A stretch of DNA of 64,000 nt from Spartobacteria bacterium (GTDB lineage: Bacteria > Verrucomicrobiota > Verrucomicrobiia > Chthoniobacterales > UBA6821), in assembly GCA_947487385.1 (NCBI GenBank), contig CANKWU010000001.1, positions 1 through 64,000 on the forward strand, written 5' to 3'. Positions 53,327 through 60,889 of the stretch are shown here, piece after piece. Every line of letters begins with the position of its first letter. Within the stretch, counting starts at the first letter, position 1. A program made the translations under genes and the position numbers. The notes beneath the pieces are model-generated. The model made no database searches. It saw only the letters and a list, made by a program, of their open reading frames with translations, and had not been told where the DNA came from.

Positions 53327-54270
53327 GGTATGGATGGGGGAGGCATGGGGGGAGATATCGTCGTCGAGAAGTTCCGGAGCGTGAGATAGATGGGGCAATG
53401 ATCGCTCGCCTCGCTCCAGAATGAAGGGCGGGCAATACCTGACTGACCGAAATCAATCTCTTCCTCCAGTTTCTTTGAGACCATCATGTAGTCAATGCGC
53501 GAGTAGACGTCGGCAGATGACCAGAACTCTGTCCAGCATTCCCCGCGGTCGTCCGTAAGCGGCAGCGTCTTCAGGCTATCGGGCCACTCCGGTTTGCCCA
53601 TGATTTGCCAGATCGCCTTTTCATTCTTGGTATCATTGAAGTCCCCCATCAGAACAAGTCGTGCCGAGGGATCCGTACGCAGGATGTCCCTCACATAACG
53701 CCTGAGATACTCAGACTCGGCGAGGCGGAGGTCCGTCTGATCATATTCCGCGACTTCCAACTTGGCCTTCAGATGGACGCAAAGAATGCGGATCCTTTCT
53801 CCCTGGACCGGCTCCACCGTGACATCCAGGATGCCGCGAGGACTGTGTAATGTCACCCCGTTCACGCGGAGCGGCAGATTATTCTGCGAATGATGCTCCA
53901 CGATCGGGGTGCGGCTGAGCAGGGCAACATGACGACTTGTGTCGGCAGCCTGCAAGTACTCGCTGTAGGGGAAATCAAGGCCTGCTTTGCGCAGACGCCG
54001 CTGCAGGTCTGAGAATTGCCCCGGTTCGCCCATCTCTTCCAGACCCAGGACATCAGGTCGGATCGTTCCGATCATCCTGACGACCGCATCCCGTTCGGAT
54101 TCGGGCTTTCCAGCCTTTGACCGGAGCTTGCCGTCGATCCGACGCGGCATGATGATGTAGTTCTCCAGATTGTAGGAGGCGATCCGGAAACCATTCGTCC
54201 CCTCGGCATGAAGCGAACCGAAACAGCTTAAAAAGCAAAAGAAGATCCCCAGCGCAGAGATCGTCTTCAT
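53323..54270 (-). CDS. Secreted endonuclease/exonuclease/phosphatase-family protein
   Basis: The product (315 aa) begins with a signal peptide (MKTISALGIFFCFLSCFGSL). The EEP fold follows: RIASYNLENYI, PDVLGLEEMGEPGQ, RILCVHLKAK, VLMGDFNDTK, SRIDYMMVSK and SDHCPIYLTL are the catalytic landmarks. Substrates of secreted members range from DNA to sphingomyelin or phosphoesters. The stop overlaps the next gene's ATG. The start at 54270 gives the signal peptide; an in-frame ATG further upstream lies in non-family sequence. Confidence 0.87.
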   Translation of the reverse strand: MKTISALGIFFCFLSCFGSLHAEGTNGFRIASYNLENYIIMPRRIDGKLRSKAGKPESERDAVVRMIGTIRPDVLGLEEMGEPGQFSDLQRRLRKAGLDFPYSEYLQAADTSRHVALLSRTPIVEHHSQNNLPLRVNGVTLHSPRGILDVTVEPVQGERIRILCVHLKAKLEVAEYDQTDLRLAESEYLRRYVRDILRTDPSARLVLMGDFNDTKNEKAIWQIMGKPEWPDSLKTLPLTDDRGECWTEFWSSADVYSRIDYMMVSKKLEEEIDFGQSGIARPSFWSEASDHCPIYLTLRNFSTTISPPMPPPSIP

Positions 54271-54313
54271 CAACCAGTCAGAGAGCTCTCTATCGATTCT
54301 GACGATCCGATCT

Positions 54314-54574
54314 TCAGGAAGGTTTCTGCTCGTCCGAAATGGGGGAGGCTGGAGTTGCAGGAGATGTCGATGGCTTGGCCACCTCCTTGTCGAACTCATC
54401 CTTAGCCTTCTTGAATTCATTCACGCTCTGGCCTAAACCGCGGGCGAGTTCGGGCAGACGTTTTGCTCCGAAGAGAACTAGGACGAGCACCAGCAGGATG
54501 ATGAGGTCAGGACCACTTGGGATCCCAAAAGCTAGGATGGGGTGAATGCCGAGCATTTGCGAAACTATCTGCAT
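54314..54574 (-). CDS. tatA: Twin-arginine translocase TatA/TatE protein
   Basis: The product (86 aa) has one N-terminal transmembrane helix (SGPDLIILLVLVLVLFGAKR) followed by the FGAKRLPELARGLGQS amphipathic hinge and a charged, disordered tail. This is the TatA pattern that forms the translocation pore for folded proteins. The family's usual hinge Gly and Phe-Gly pair are present. TatB and TatC are not adjacent in the window. Confidence 0.93.
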   Translation of the reverse strand: MQIVSQMLGIHPILAFGIPSGPDLIILLVLVLVLFGAKRLPELARGLGQSVNEFKKAKDEFDKEVAKPSTSPATPASPISDEQKPS

Positions 54575-54710
54575 ACTCTATTTCCTAACACTCCCTGCGA
54601 TCCATGCAACAAAAAGTCCCATTCTTTCTTGAGAGCATGGCTTACGGATGGGATCAATTTTTCGGCGAGATTGTCAGACGGATGAATTGGGATTAGAAAG
54701 TAATCTGACT

Positions 54711-55682
54711 ATGCCCGCCCAGTTCCGCGATTATTACGAAACTCTTGGAGTCTCCAAGACATCCTCCTCCGATGAGGTCAAGAGTGCCTTCCGCAAGCTT
54801 GCCCGCAAGCATCACCCCGATCTGGCCAAGGATAAGAAGGCAGCGGAAGAGAAATTCAAGGAGATCAATGAGGCCTACGAGGTTCTGGGTGACCCCGAAA
54901 AGCGCAAGAAGTACGACGAATATGGTGCCAACTGGCAGCATGCCGGAAGCGGGTTTCCTCCCGGTGGAGGTGGAGGTCGTGGAGGTGCTGGTGCAGGGGG
55001 ATTTGGAGGAGGCTACGGCGGAAATTATGGCGGGGGCGGTGATGCCTCGGAGTTTCACTTCGGGGGGACGGGTTATAGCGATTTCTTCGAGCAGTTCTTT
55101 GGCACACGACGCGGCAGGGGGTTCAGCGGCGGTGGTGGTGGTGTTGATTTCGAGGAGACCCCTCAGCGCGGTCGTGATGTCGAGGCTGATATCCTGGTAA
55201 CTCTTGAGGAGGTACTGCATGGGGCGACCCGTCAGATCTCCTTTCGCAAGGGGAACTCCCCGGACATCCAGACATACACCGTCAAGATCCCCAAGGGTGT
55301 GCGCGAGGGTCAGCGTATCCGTCTTGCCGGACAAGGAGGTGCTGGCGGGTCGCGCGGCGAGGCGGGTGATCTCTACCTCCGGGTCAAGCTCCAGCAGCAT
55401 CCTGACTACCGCTTCGAGGGTTCTGATATTTATTATGAGGCCGATGTCCCCCCTTGGCAGGCGGTGCTCGGGGGTGAACTCACCATCCCGACCCCTGACG
55501 GGAGAGCAAAGCTCAAGATCCCTGCAGGGACGCAAAACGGACGCCAGTTCCGCATTCCCGGAAGAGGGCTTCCGGGGAAGGAAGCTCGTGGGGATTTCTA
55601 TGCGGTGATTGATATTTCGATTCCTGAATCGCTGACACCTGAGCAGAAAGAGCTCTGGGAGAAACTTTCCAAACTCGACTGA
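54711..55682 (+). CDS. DnaJ/CbpA-type co-chaperone
   Basis: The product (323 aa) stimulates DnaK. The J domain spans about residues 7-72 with HPD in LARKHHPDLAKDKKAAEEKF. A Gly-rich stretch (GGGGGRGGAGAGGFGGGYGG) follows, then two C-terminal substrate domains (FRKGNSPDIQTYTVKIPKGV, GRAKLKIPAGTQNGRQFR). The zinc-finger domain of DnaJ is missing, which defines CbpA-like (type II) proteins. The start at 54711 avoids a 21-codon extension into intergenic sequence. Confidence 0.93.
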   Translation: MPAQFRDYYETLGVSKTSSSDEVKSAFRKLARKHHPDLAKDKKAAEEKFKEINEAYEVLGDPEKRKKYDEYGANWQHAGSGFPPGGGGGRGGAGAGGFGGGYGGNYGGGGDASEFHFGGTGYSDFFEQFFGTRRGRGFSGGGGGVDFEETPQRGRDVEADILVTLEEVLHGATRQISFRKGNSPDIQTYTVKIPKGVREGQRIRLAGQGGAGGSRGEAGDLYLRVKLQQHPDYRFEGSDIYYEADVPPWQAVLGGELTIPTPDGRAKLKIPAGTQNGRQFRIPGRGLPGKEARGDFYAVIDISIPESLTPEQKELWEKLSKLD

Positions 55683-55740
55683 AAAAACAGAGTTGAATGA
55701 GGTTGTGGTGCAAGCGAACGAAGGATTCATGACTCCGTAA

Positions 55741-55795
55741 TTTTTTCACCACGCGCCTTTCACCTGTAATTTTTCACCTTTCACTTTCACCAAGC
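55741..55795 (+). promoter_or_regulatory. TTTCACC-repeat leader of recR
   Basis: The bases before the recR start are degenerate TTTCACC repeats (TTTCACCTGTAATTTTTCAC, CTTTCACTTTCACC) with almost no G and no Shine-Dalgarno sequence. Confidence 0.5.
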
Positions 55796-56431
55796 GTGTC
55801 CTCTCTCGATTATCCCGAGTCCTTCCGTGAATTAGTCCGCCAGTTCCGTAGGCTTCCTGGAATCGGTCCACGGAGCGCCGAGCGGATCGCTCTCTGGATG
55901 ATGCGCTCTCCCGATGCGAAGTCCGAGCAGCTGATTTCGGCGGTTTCCAGAGCCCGTGAGAGTCTGAGAGCCTGCCGTCTCTGTGGATTCTTCGCCGAGA
56001 CGGAGGAGTGCTCGCTGTGCCTCGACGAGGCACGTGCGGGACGCGAGCTCTGCGTCGTGGAGATCGCTACCGATATCCTGCCGCTGGAGCGAACGGGGGT
56101 CTTTCGTGGGCGTTACCATGCCCTGGGTGGGAAGCTCTCACCTCTGGATGGCATCGGGCCAGAACAACTCCGCATCGGTGAGTTACTTGAGCGCATCGGC
56201 GATGAGCGTCCCTCGGAGGTGATCCTGGCCCTGGGTGTCGATGTGGAGGGGGAGGCCACCTCTCATTATCTGGCTGAGATGATTGCCCCTACCGGTGTTC
56301 ATGTGACACGGATTGCTCAGGGATTGCCCGCCGGCGGGGGGGTCGATCAGGCCGATCAGATCACTCTGCACCGCGCGCTGGCGAACCGCGGCGCTTACAG
56401 CAGCAATGGGAGCAATAAGACATTTCTTTAA
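55796..56431 (+). CDS. recR: Recombination mediator RecR
   Basis: The product (211 aa) works with RecF and RecO to load RecA on gaps. It has a helix-hairpin-helix (FRRLPGIGPRSAERIALWMM), a C4 zinc finger (CRLCGFFAETEECSLCLD) and a Toprim domain (CVVEIATDILPLERTG, FRGRYHALGGKLSPLDGIGP). The start codon is GTG at 55796, supported by family-like SSLDYPESFRELV directly after it. It overlaps nothing and is followed by a secreted chorismate mutase gene after six bases. Confidence 0.95.
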   Translation: MSSLDYPESFRELVRQFRRLPGIGPRSAERIALWMMRSPDAKSEQLISAVSRARESLRACRLCGFFAETEECSLCLDEARAGRELCVVEIATDILPLERTGVFRGRYHALGGKLSPLDGIGPEQLRIGELLERIGDERPSEVILALGVDVEGEATSHYLAEMIAPTGVHVTRIAQGLPAGGGVDQADQITLHRALANRGAYSSNGSNKTFL

Positions 56432-56437
56432 GAGTTC

Positions 56438-56989
56438 ATGATTGTGCCTCGGTTACTCCTGCTTTGTGTCTGTCTCTTGCTTGCAGCCTTTCCCTCCAGT
56501 GGCTTAGCCGCTGTCGACGAGCATCTCAATCCCCTGGTGACCCTTATGATCCAGAGGCTCCAGTTGTCTCGAGAAGTAGCCTGGAGCAAATGTCTGGCGG
56601 GGATTCCTGTCGCTGACCCCGCGCGGGAGGCGCGGATGCTGACCGATCTGAAGGCTGAGGGAAGGCAGGAGGGCCTAACCTCTGAAGAGGTGAGCAGATT
56701 ATTCCTTCCGCAGATCGCTGCTTCGCGCCGTTATCAGCAGGAATTGATCGCCGGATGGCGTTCCGGAATCGATGTGCCGAAAATCAAGCCCCTCGACCTT
56801 GCCTCCGACATCAGGCCTCGGCTGGACAAGGTGAACCGTGAAATGCTCCGCCAGTGGACGGGCGTTAGTCATACTCCTTTCGATTGGGCGGACCGTGAGG
56901 AGGCGGCTCGGATGCTCCGGGATCGAGGAATCCCGGCAGCAGTCGCTAAAATCGCAGTGCGTCCGTTTAATACTCCAGCAGTCCGGTGA
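56438..56989 (+). CDS. Exported chorismate mutase (AroQ-gamma type)
   Basis: The product (183 aa) has a signal peptide (MIVPRLLLLCVCLLLAAFPS to about residue 25). The mature part is helical with LVTLMIQRLQLSREVAWSKC, LAGIPVADPAREARML and AASRRYQQELIAGW. The pattern of Arg, Lys, Asp/Glu and Gln matches secreted chorismate mutases of the AroQ-gamma subgroup. Such enzymes convert chorismate to prephenate, normally a cytoplasmic step, so the role outside the cytoplasm is unclear here. Six bases separate it from recR. Confidence 0.78.
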   Translation: MIVPRLLLLCVCLLLAAFPSSGLAAVDEHLNPLVTLMIQRLQLSREVAWSKCLAGIPVADPAREARMLTDLKAEGRQEGLTSEEVSRLFLPQIAASRRYQQELIAGWRSGIDVPKIKPLDLASDIRPRLDKVNREMLRQWTGVSHTPFDWADREEAARMLRDRGIPAAVAKIAVRPFNTPAVR

Positions 56990-57050
56990 TTCCGCAATTT
57001 TTAACCTTTTTAACTTTTTAACCTTTTTAACTCATTTAAGCTTTCCCTCA
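56990..57050 (+). promoter_or_regulatory. TTTTTAACC-repeat leader of lipA
   Basis: The lipA start is preceded by four near-identical units, AATTTTTAACC, TTTTTAACTTTTTAACC, TTTTTAACTCATTTAAGC, and CTTTCCCTCA. No Shine-Dalgarno sequence. It is the most regular of the repeat leaders in this window. Confidence 0.6.
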
Positions 57051-57977
57051 ATGGCTACTCCAAAGATTGATCCCGCGCTGCATCAGGACAGGAAGCCCGA
57101 CTGGATCAAGGTGAGGCTACCTTCCAATCCCGTTTTCTTCTCCACCAAGGCGATGATCGCCGATCTCCGCCTCCATACGGTCTGCGAGAGTGCCCAGTGC
57201 CCGAACCGCTGGGAGTGCTGGAGTGGGGGCACCGCCACCATGATGATCGCCGGAGACCGCTGCACTCGGGCCTGCGGATTCTGCGCGGTCGATACGGCCA
57301 AGCCCTATGCCCTGGAGGAGGACGAGCCAGAGCGAGTCGCCGAGGCGGTTCGCCGGATGAAGCTAAAGCATGTCGTTGTCACCGCCGTGGCCCGCGATGA
57401 CATTCCTGATGGCGGCGCGGAGCATTTCGCCCGCACGATCCAGGCGATCCGTGACATGGATGCCACGGTTATCATTGAGATCCTGACGCCTGACTTCAAC
57501 GGCAAGGACTCTTCCCTTCAGACTGTCATTGATGCGGCTCCGCACATTTTCAACCATAACCTCGAGACCGTGGAGCGTCTTACCCCCATGGTTCGCTCCC
57601 GGGCGAAGTACCGCCTCTCGCTTGATTTCCTGAAGCGTGCCCGCGCCCTTGCCGATTCGCGCGATCAGAAGATGGTGACCAAGAGCGGCATCATGCTTGG
57701 TCTTGGTGAGGAGGAGAATGAGATCTTCCAGGCGATGGATGACCTGCGTGAAGCCAATGTCAGTGTGCTCACCATGGGCCAATATCTCCGTCCCAGCCCC
57801 CATCATCTTCCCGTGGTGGAATACATCACTCCCGAGACCTTCAACCTCTACGGAGAGATTGCCCGCAAGAAGGGCTTCTCCCATGTGGCCAGTGGTCCGC
57901 TCGTCAGAAGTAGTTATCATGCCTCGGATTTCAACCCGATCGAGGGATTGGCCGTGCAGGCAGGACTGAATAAGTAG
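57051..57977 (+). CDS. lipA: Lipoyl synthase
   Basis: The product (308 aa) inserts two sulfurs into octanoyl groups on lipoyl-dependent enzymes. It carries both iron-sulfur motifs: the auxiliary CESAQCPNRWEC (CxxxxCxxxxxC) and the radical-SAM CTRACGFC (CxxxCxxC). The C-terminal SGPLVRSSYHA contains the Ser ligand of the auxiliary cluster. The ATG at 57051 gives a standard length. After the stop, 57978-58060 holds several short inverted repeats without a T-run. Confidence 0.97.
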   Translation: MATPKIDPALHQDRKPDWIKVRLPSNPVFFSTKAMIADLRLHTVCESAQCPNRWECWSGGTATMMIAGDRCTRACGFCAVDTAKPYALEEDEPERVAEAVRRMKLKHVVVTAVARDDIPDGGAEHFARTIQAIRDMDATVIIEILTPDFNGKDSSLQTVIDAAPHIFNHNLETVERLTPMVRSRAKYRLSLDFLKRARALADSRDQKMVTKSGIMLGLGEEENEIFQAMDDLREANVSVLTMGQYLRPSPHHLPVVEYITPETFNLYGEIARKKGFSHVASGPLVRSSYHASDFNPIEGLAVQAGLNK

Positions 57978-58201
57978 GGCCCGGGATATAGCCTCGCGCA
58001 CTTCAGATTATCTCGCCCTTTTAAGGGCTGATGCTTTGCATCAGGCTATCTCGACCGTTCCCAATGTCTCGTATTGGCGTGTCTCCTTTGTTGATGCCCG
58101 CTTTGCTCTTTCCCTCCGATCTTCCGAGCCTTTTGAGTTCCTAGGATTTGGAAAATTTGGAAGATTTGGCATCATGATGTTTTCCCATGATGATTTGATG
58201 C

Positions 58202-58441
58202 ATGAGAACGACCGTTTCTATTTCGGACTCGCTGCTCGATTTGGCCAAGAAGGTTTCGAGGGAGAGGCGTTCGACGCTCGGTGAGGTGATCGAAGAGGCC
58301 CTCCGGGCAATGCTGGTCCCTCGATCCAAATCCTCCGTCAAGATGAAGCGCCCGGCGCTGATAACCTTCCATGGCTCAGGCCTGAGAGAAGGGGTGAGAC
58401 TGGACTCCTCGACCGAGCTGCTCGAGGTGATGGATTCCTAA
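58202..58441 (+). CDS. vapB: Antitoxin, ribbon-helix-helix VapB type
   Basis: The product (79 aa) begins with RTTVSISDSLLDLAKKVSRE, an RHH DNA-binding fold, and has a C-terminal tail that should wrap around the toxin (GSGLREGVRLDSSTELLEV). It lies 18 bases before a PIN-domain toxin gene. A CCAAT-N7-ATTGG palindrome at 58061-58077 and ATTTGGA repeats at 58145-58170 lie upstream and could be its operator. Confidence 0.8.
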   Translation: MRTTVSISDSLLDLAKKVSRERRSTLGEVIEEALRAMLVPRSKSSVKMKRPALITFHGSGLREGVRLDSSTELLEVMDS

Positions 58442-58459
58442 CCGAAGGATAAGAGGCGA

Positions 58460-58888
58460 ATGCGGCTTCTCGATGTGAATATTCTGGTGCATGCGCACAG
58501 GGAGGATAGTGAGCGTCACTTGGAGATCAAAGAATGGCTTGAATCTGCCTTGATTGAGCCTGAGGGGGTCGCGTTATCGGAGCTGGTTCTCAGCGGATGT
58601 TTCCGGGTGATCACGCATCCAAAGGTCTTCAAGCAGCCGACTCCCTTGCCGCTGGCTTTAGAATTCGTGGAGTCGCTTCGCGGATTGGAAGGTGTGAAAA
58701 TCTTGGCTCCCGGTGATAAGCACTGGGCTCTCTTTGCCAGTCTGTGCCGTAACGGCGATGCCCGTGGAAATCAGGTTCCCGATGCCTATCACGCCGCACT
58801 GGCCATGGAGACAGGGTGCGAATGGGTCACTTTGGACCGAGGATTTGCACGGTTTCAAGGACTTAGGGTTGTGCATCCGTTGGGGTAG
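58460..58888 (+). CDS. vapC: VapC-type PIN-domain toxin (ribonuclease)
   Basis: The product (142 aa) is a PIN ribonuclease. The acidic residues are visible as LLDVNILVHAHRED, ALSELVLSGCFRVIT, PDAYHAALAME and VTLDRGFARF. These four form the metal site. VapC toxins cleave tRNA or rRNA when VapB is degraded. AAGAGGCGA before the start provides a Shine-Dalgarno-like site. The target RNA cannot be predicted from sequence. Confidence 0.88.
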   Translation: MRLLDVNILVHAHREDSERHLEIKEWLESALIEPEGVALSELVLSGCFRVITHPKVFKQPTPLPLALEFVESLRGLEGVKILAPGDKHWALFASLCRNGDARGNQVPDAYHAALAMETGCEWVTLDRGFARFQGLRVVHPLG

Positions 58889-58951
58889 TTTTGCGTTGAG
58901 GGCCTTCCAGCCGTGAGGTTTTTTTGTAAAAACTCCTTGCGGACCCTTTTG

Positions 58952-58987
58952 ATTTCATATACCGAACAAATGAACGGTATATGAAAT
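58952..58987. promoter_or_regulatory. Perfect inverted-repeat operator at lexA
   Basis: ATTTCATATACCG (58952-58964) and CGGTATATGAAAT (58975-58987) are a perfect 13-base inverted repeat with a ten-base spacer. The right arm contains the lexA ATG (58981). Such a site would let LexA block its own transcription and initiation. It differs from the TGTTC-N4-GAACA type I remember for Verrucomicrobia, and the spacer has GAAC-N4-GAAC instead. Confidence 0.75.
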
Positions 58988-59616
58988 TGACCTTAGATCT
59001 CACCCCACGACAAATGGAAATTCTCTCTTTTATCCGCGACTGCAAGGAGGAGAGGGGGGGTATTCCCTCTGTTCGTGAGATCATGGTGCGGTTCGGATTC
59101 ACCTCTCCTGCGACCGTGGCAAGCCATCTGGATCTTATGGAAAAGAAGGGGGCCATTCGTCGCGAGGCAGGGCGGTCGAGGAATATCATCCTTCCAGATC
59201 GTGAAGTTCAGAAGTCTCTTCCGGAACTTCTCGCAGTTCCCCTTTATGGGATGATTCCCGCCGGTATTCCCGAGGGCCAAGAGCAGGAGATGGATCGCTG
59301 TATCACGGTTGATCCCGAGACGATTAAGATCCCTCGCAATGCCAAGACCTTCGCGCTGGAGGTGCGGGGCGATTCCATGATCGGAGCCGGGATTCTGGAC
59401 CGTGATGTCGTGATCTTGGAGCATTCCGAACCTCGGAATCGCGATATCGTCGCAGCCTTGATCGACGGAGAGGTGACGCTAAAGCGTTATCTTGTGGAGG
59501 AAGGAATTCCCTTCCTCCGTGCCGAGAATCCGCTCTATCCCGATCTTATTCCTGCCCGCGAACTCCTGATCCAAGGAGTCTTCCGAGCGCTGATCCGAAC
59601 TCATCTTCCACGTTAA
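58981..59616 (+). CDS. lexA: SOS repressor LexA
   Basis: The product (211 aa) represses SOS genes until RecA-ssDNA triggers self-cleavage. The N-terminal winged helix is LTPRQMEILSFIRDCKEERG, GIPSVREIMVRFGFTSPATV. The cleavage site is the Ala-Gly of MIPAGIPEG. The catalytic pair is Ser in VRGDSMIGAGI and Lys in GEVTLKRYL. The start codon is inside its putative operator, so the message has little or no 5' leader if the -10 (TATACC at 58959) is used. Confidence 0.96.
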   Translation: MKLTLDLTPRQMEILSFIRDCKEERGGIPSVREIMVRFGFTSPATVASHLDLMEKKGAIRREAGRSRNIILPDREVQKSLPELLAVPLYGMIPAGIPEGQEQEMDRCITVDPETIKIPRNAKTFALEVRGDSMIGAGILDRDVVILEHSEPRNRDIVAALIDGEVTLKRYLVEEGIPFLRAENPLYPDLIPARELLIQGVFRALIRTHLPR

Positions 59617-59663
59617 CCCAATACCCAACATCCATCAGCCAATAACCATCCCCAACCAACACC

Positions 59664-59858
59664 ATGAAAACTGCAACCAAGTCCACCATCCGGTCCACCG
59701 ATGATCTCTGGCAATGGGCTGCCCTGAAGAGGACATCCTTGCATTCCCCGAAACCCTCGGCTGCTCATGTCCTGACCCGGCACTCCTCCCAGATGGCCCA
59801 GGGGATTCTGAACCACCTCTACGAACTTCTGCGCGTTACCAGACGTTCCCGCCGCTGA
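59664..59858 (+). CDS. Small basic protein of unknown function after lexA
   Basis: The frame (64 aa) encodes a Lys/Arg/Ser/His-rich protein with Trp-Gln-Trp near residue 17 and a helical end (MAQGILNHLYELLRVTRRSR). It is preceded by a G-poor leader of CCAATA/CCAACA-type repeats, like real genes here, which supports expression. A link to SOS (for example as a LexA-controlled division inhibitor) is only suggested by position. No family recognised. Confidence 0.45.
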   Translation: MKTATKSTIRSTDDLWQWAALKRTSLHSPKPSAAHVLTRHSSQMAQGILNHLYELLRVTRRSRR

Positions 59859-59938
59859 TATTTTCCCGCTGAGGAGCAGAAGCATTGAGATACTAGAGCG
59901 TTTTTGATTCAGATGGAGACAAAGGATTTGTGGATGTC

Positions 59939-60183
59939 ATGAGGTGGTGTGTAAGAAGCAAGCGAAGCGGCTACCATCTCCAAAGTCAATAATGCCGAAA
60001 CTTGTCGACCCAGTGCTGACCGTCCATCTGCATGATGGCTGGGATGTGGTCTCTGCGGACGAGGGATACCCTCCGCACGATGAGGAAAGTGCGGTATAGG
60101 CAGCTGTGATCCAGTGGATCAATCAGGAATGTATTCCTCCTCAAGAATTGGAGATCGCTCGGATTTCCAAGAAGATCAATTAA
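59939..60183 (+). pseudogene. Two short overlapping frames, degraded small gene(s)
   Basis: ATG at 59939 opens 17 codons (MRWCVRSKRSGYHLQSQ) to TAATG at 59990, where the ATG begins a second frame: MPKLVDPVLTVHLHDGWDVV, up to an in-frame TAG at 60097-60099. That frame then reads on as AAVIQWINQECIPPQELEIA to a stop at 60181. Size and overlap resemble a small toxin-antitoxin pair, but I recognise neither part. The gap 59859-59938 holds nothing visible. Confidence 0.35.
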
Positions 60184-60197
60184 TCAGGGAGTAAAAA

Positions 60198-60866
60198 TCA
60201 CCTGCGAACGTTCCACCACTCCTTGAACTGGGCAAGTGCCCTACTGCGATGACTCATCGTATGTTTCATCTCTGAGGAGAGTTCCCCGAAGGTTTGCTGA
60301 TACACCCCGTCAATTAGGGGCATGAAGATCGGATCGTAGCCGAATCCCCCCTCGCCTCTCACTTCATGAGCCAGAATTCCCTCCACAGTTCCGTTGAAGG
60401 TTGCAAGAGTCACACCATTCTCAGCCACTGCGAGCACGCAGCGGAAGCGTGCTGTGCGGACCTCGTCGGGAAATCCCTTCATCTTTTTGAGTACTAGAGC
60501 AGTGTTTGCCTCGTCGGTGCATTCAGGCCCAGCACCCTGAGGCATGCCTAGTGTGGCATAGCGGGCAGAGTAAACCCCGGGCTCTTTTCCTAGCGCATCG
60601 ACTTCCAGACCCGAGTCATCGGCCAGCACAATCCCTCCCACATGAAGCGAAATTCCCTCGGCCTTGAGTTTGGCGTTTTCTTCAAAAGTCATGCCCGTTT
60701 CCTCAATCTCAGGCAGATGCGAATACTCTGTGGCATCCGTAACGATGACACCCTCCCCGAGCATGGTCTGAATTTCGCGGGTTTTGTGTTTGTTTCGTGT
60801 CGCCAGAAGAATCTCTGGTTTTTCGTGCTGACTCAGCTTGGCGGAAGGGATGTTTTCGGGTTCCAT
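60198..60866 (-). CDS. rdgB: XTP/dITP diphosphatase (RdgB/HAM1)
   Basis: The product (222 aa) hydrolyses non-canonical purine triphosphates, preventing their use in DNA. The family marks are ILLATRNKHKTREIQTML, SHLPEIEETGMTFEENAKLK, VLADDSGLEVDALG and PGVYSARYA, with GEGGFGYDPIF as the base-binding site. The first 17 residues are atypical extra sequence. It is divergent from leuS with only 23 bases between the start codons. Confidence 0.95.
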   Translation of the reverse strand: MEPENIPSAKLSQHEKPEILLATRNKHKTREIQTMLGEGVIVTDATEYSHLPEIEETGMTFEENAKLKAEGISLHVGGIVLADDSGLEVDALGKEPGVYSARYATLGMPQGAGPECTDEANTALVLKKMKGFPDEVRTARFRCVLAVAENGVTLATFNGTVEGILAHEVRGEGGFGYDPIFMPLIDGVYQQTFGELSSEMKHTMSHRSRALAQFKEWWNVRR

Positions 60867-60889
60867 AGATATTTACTACTTCGAACCAG

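Noticed and set aside
58015-58049. Intrinsic terminator after lipA
   Set aside because: Stems are good but no T-run follows on either strand.
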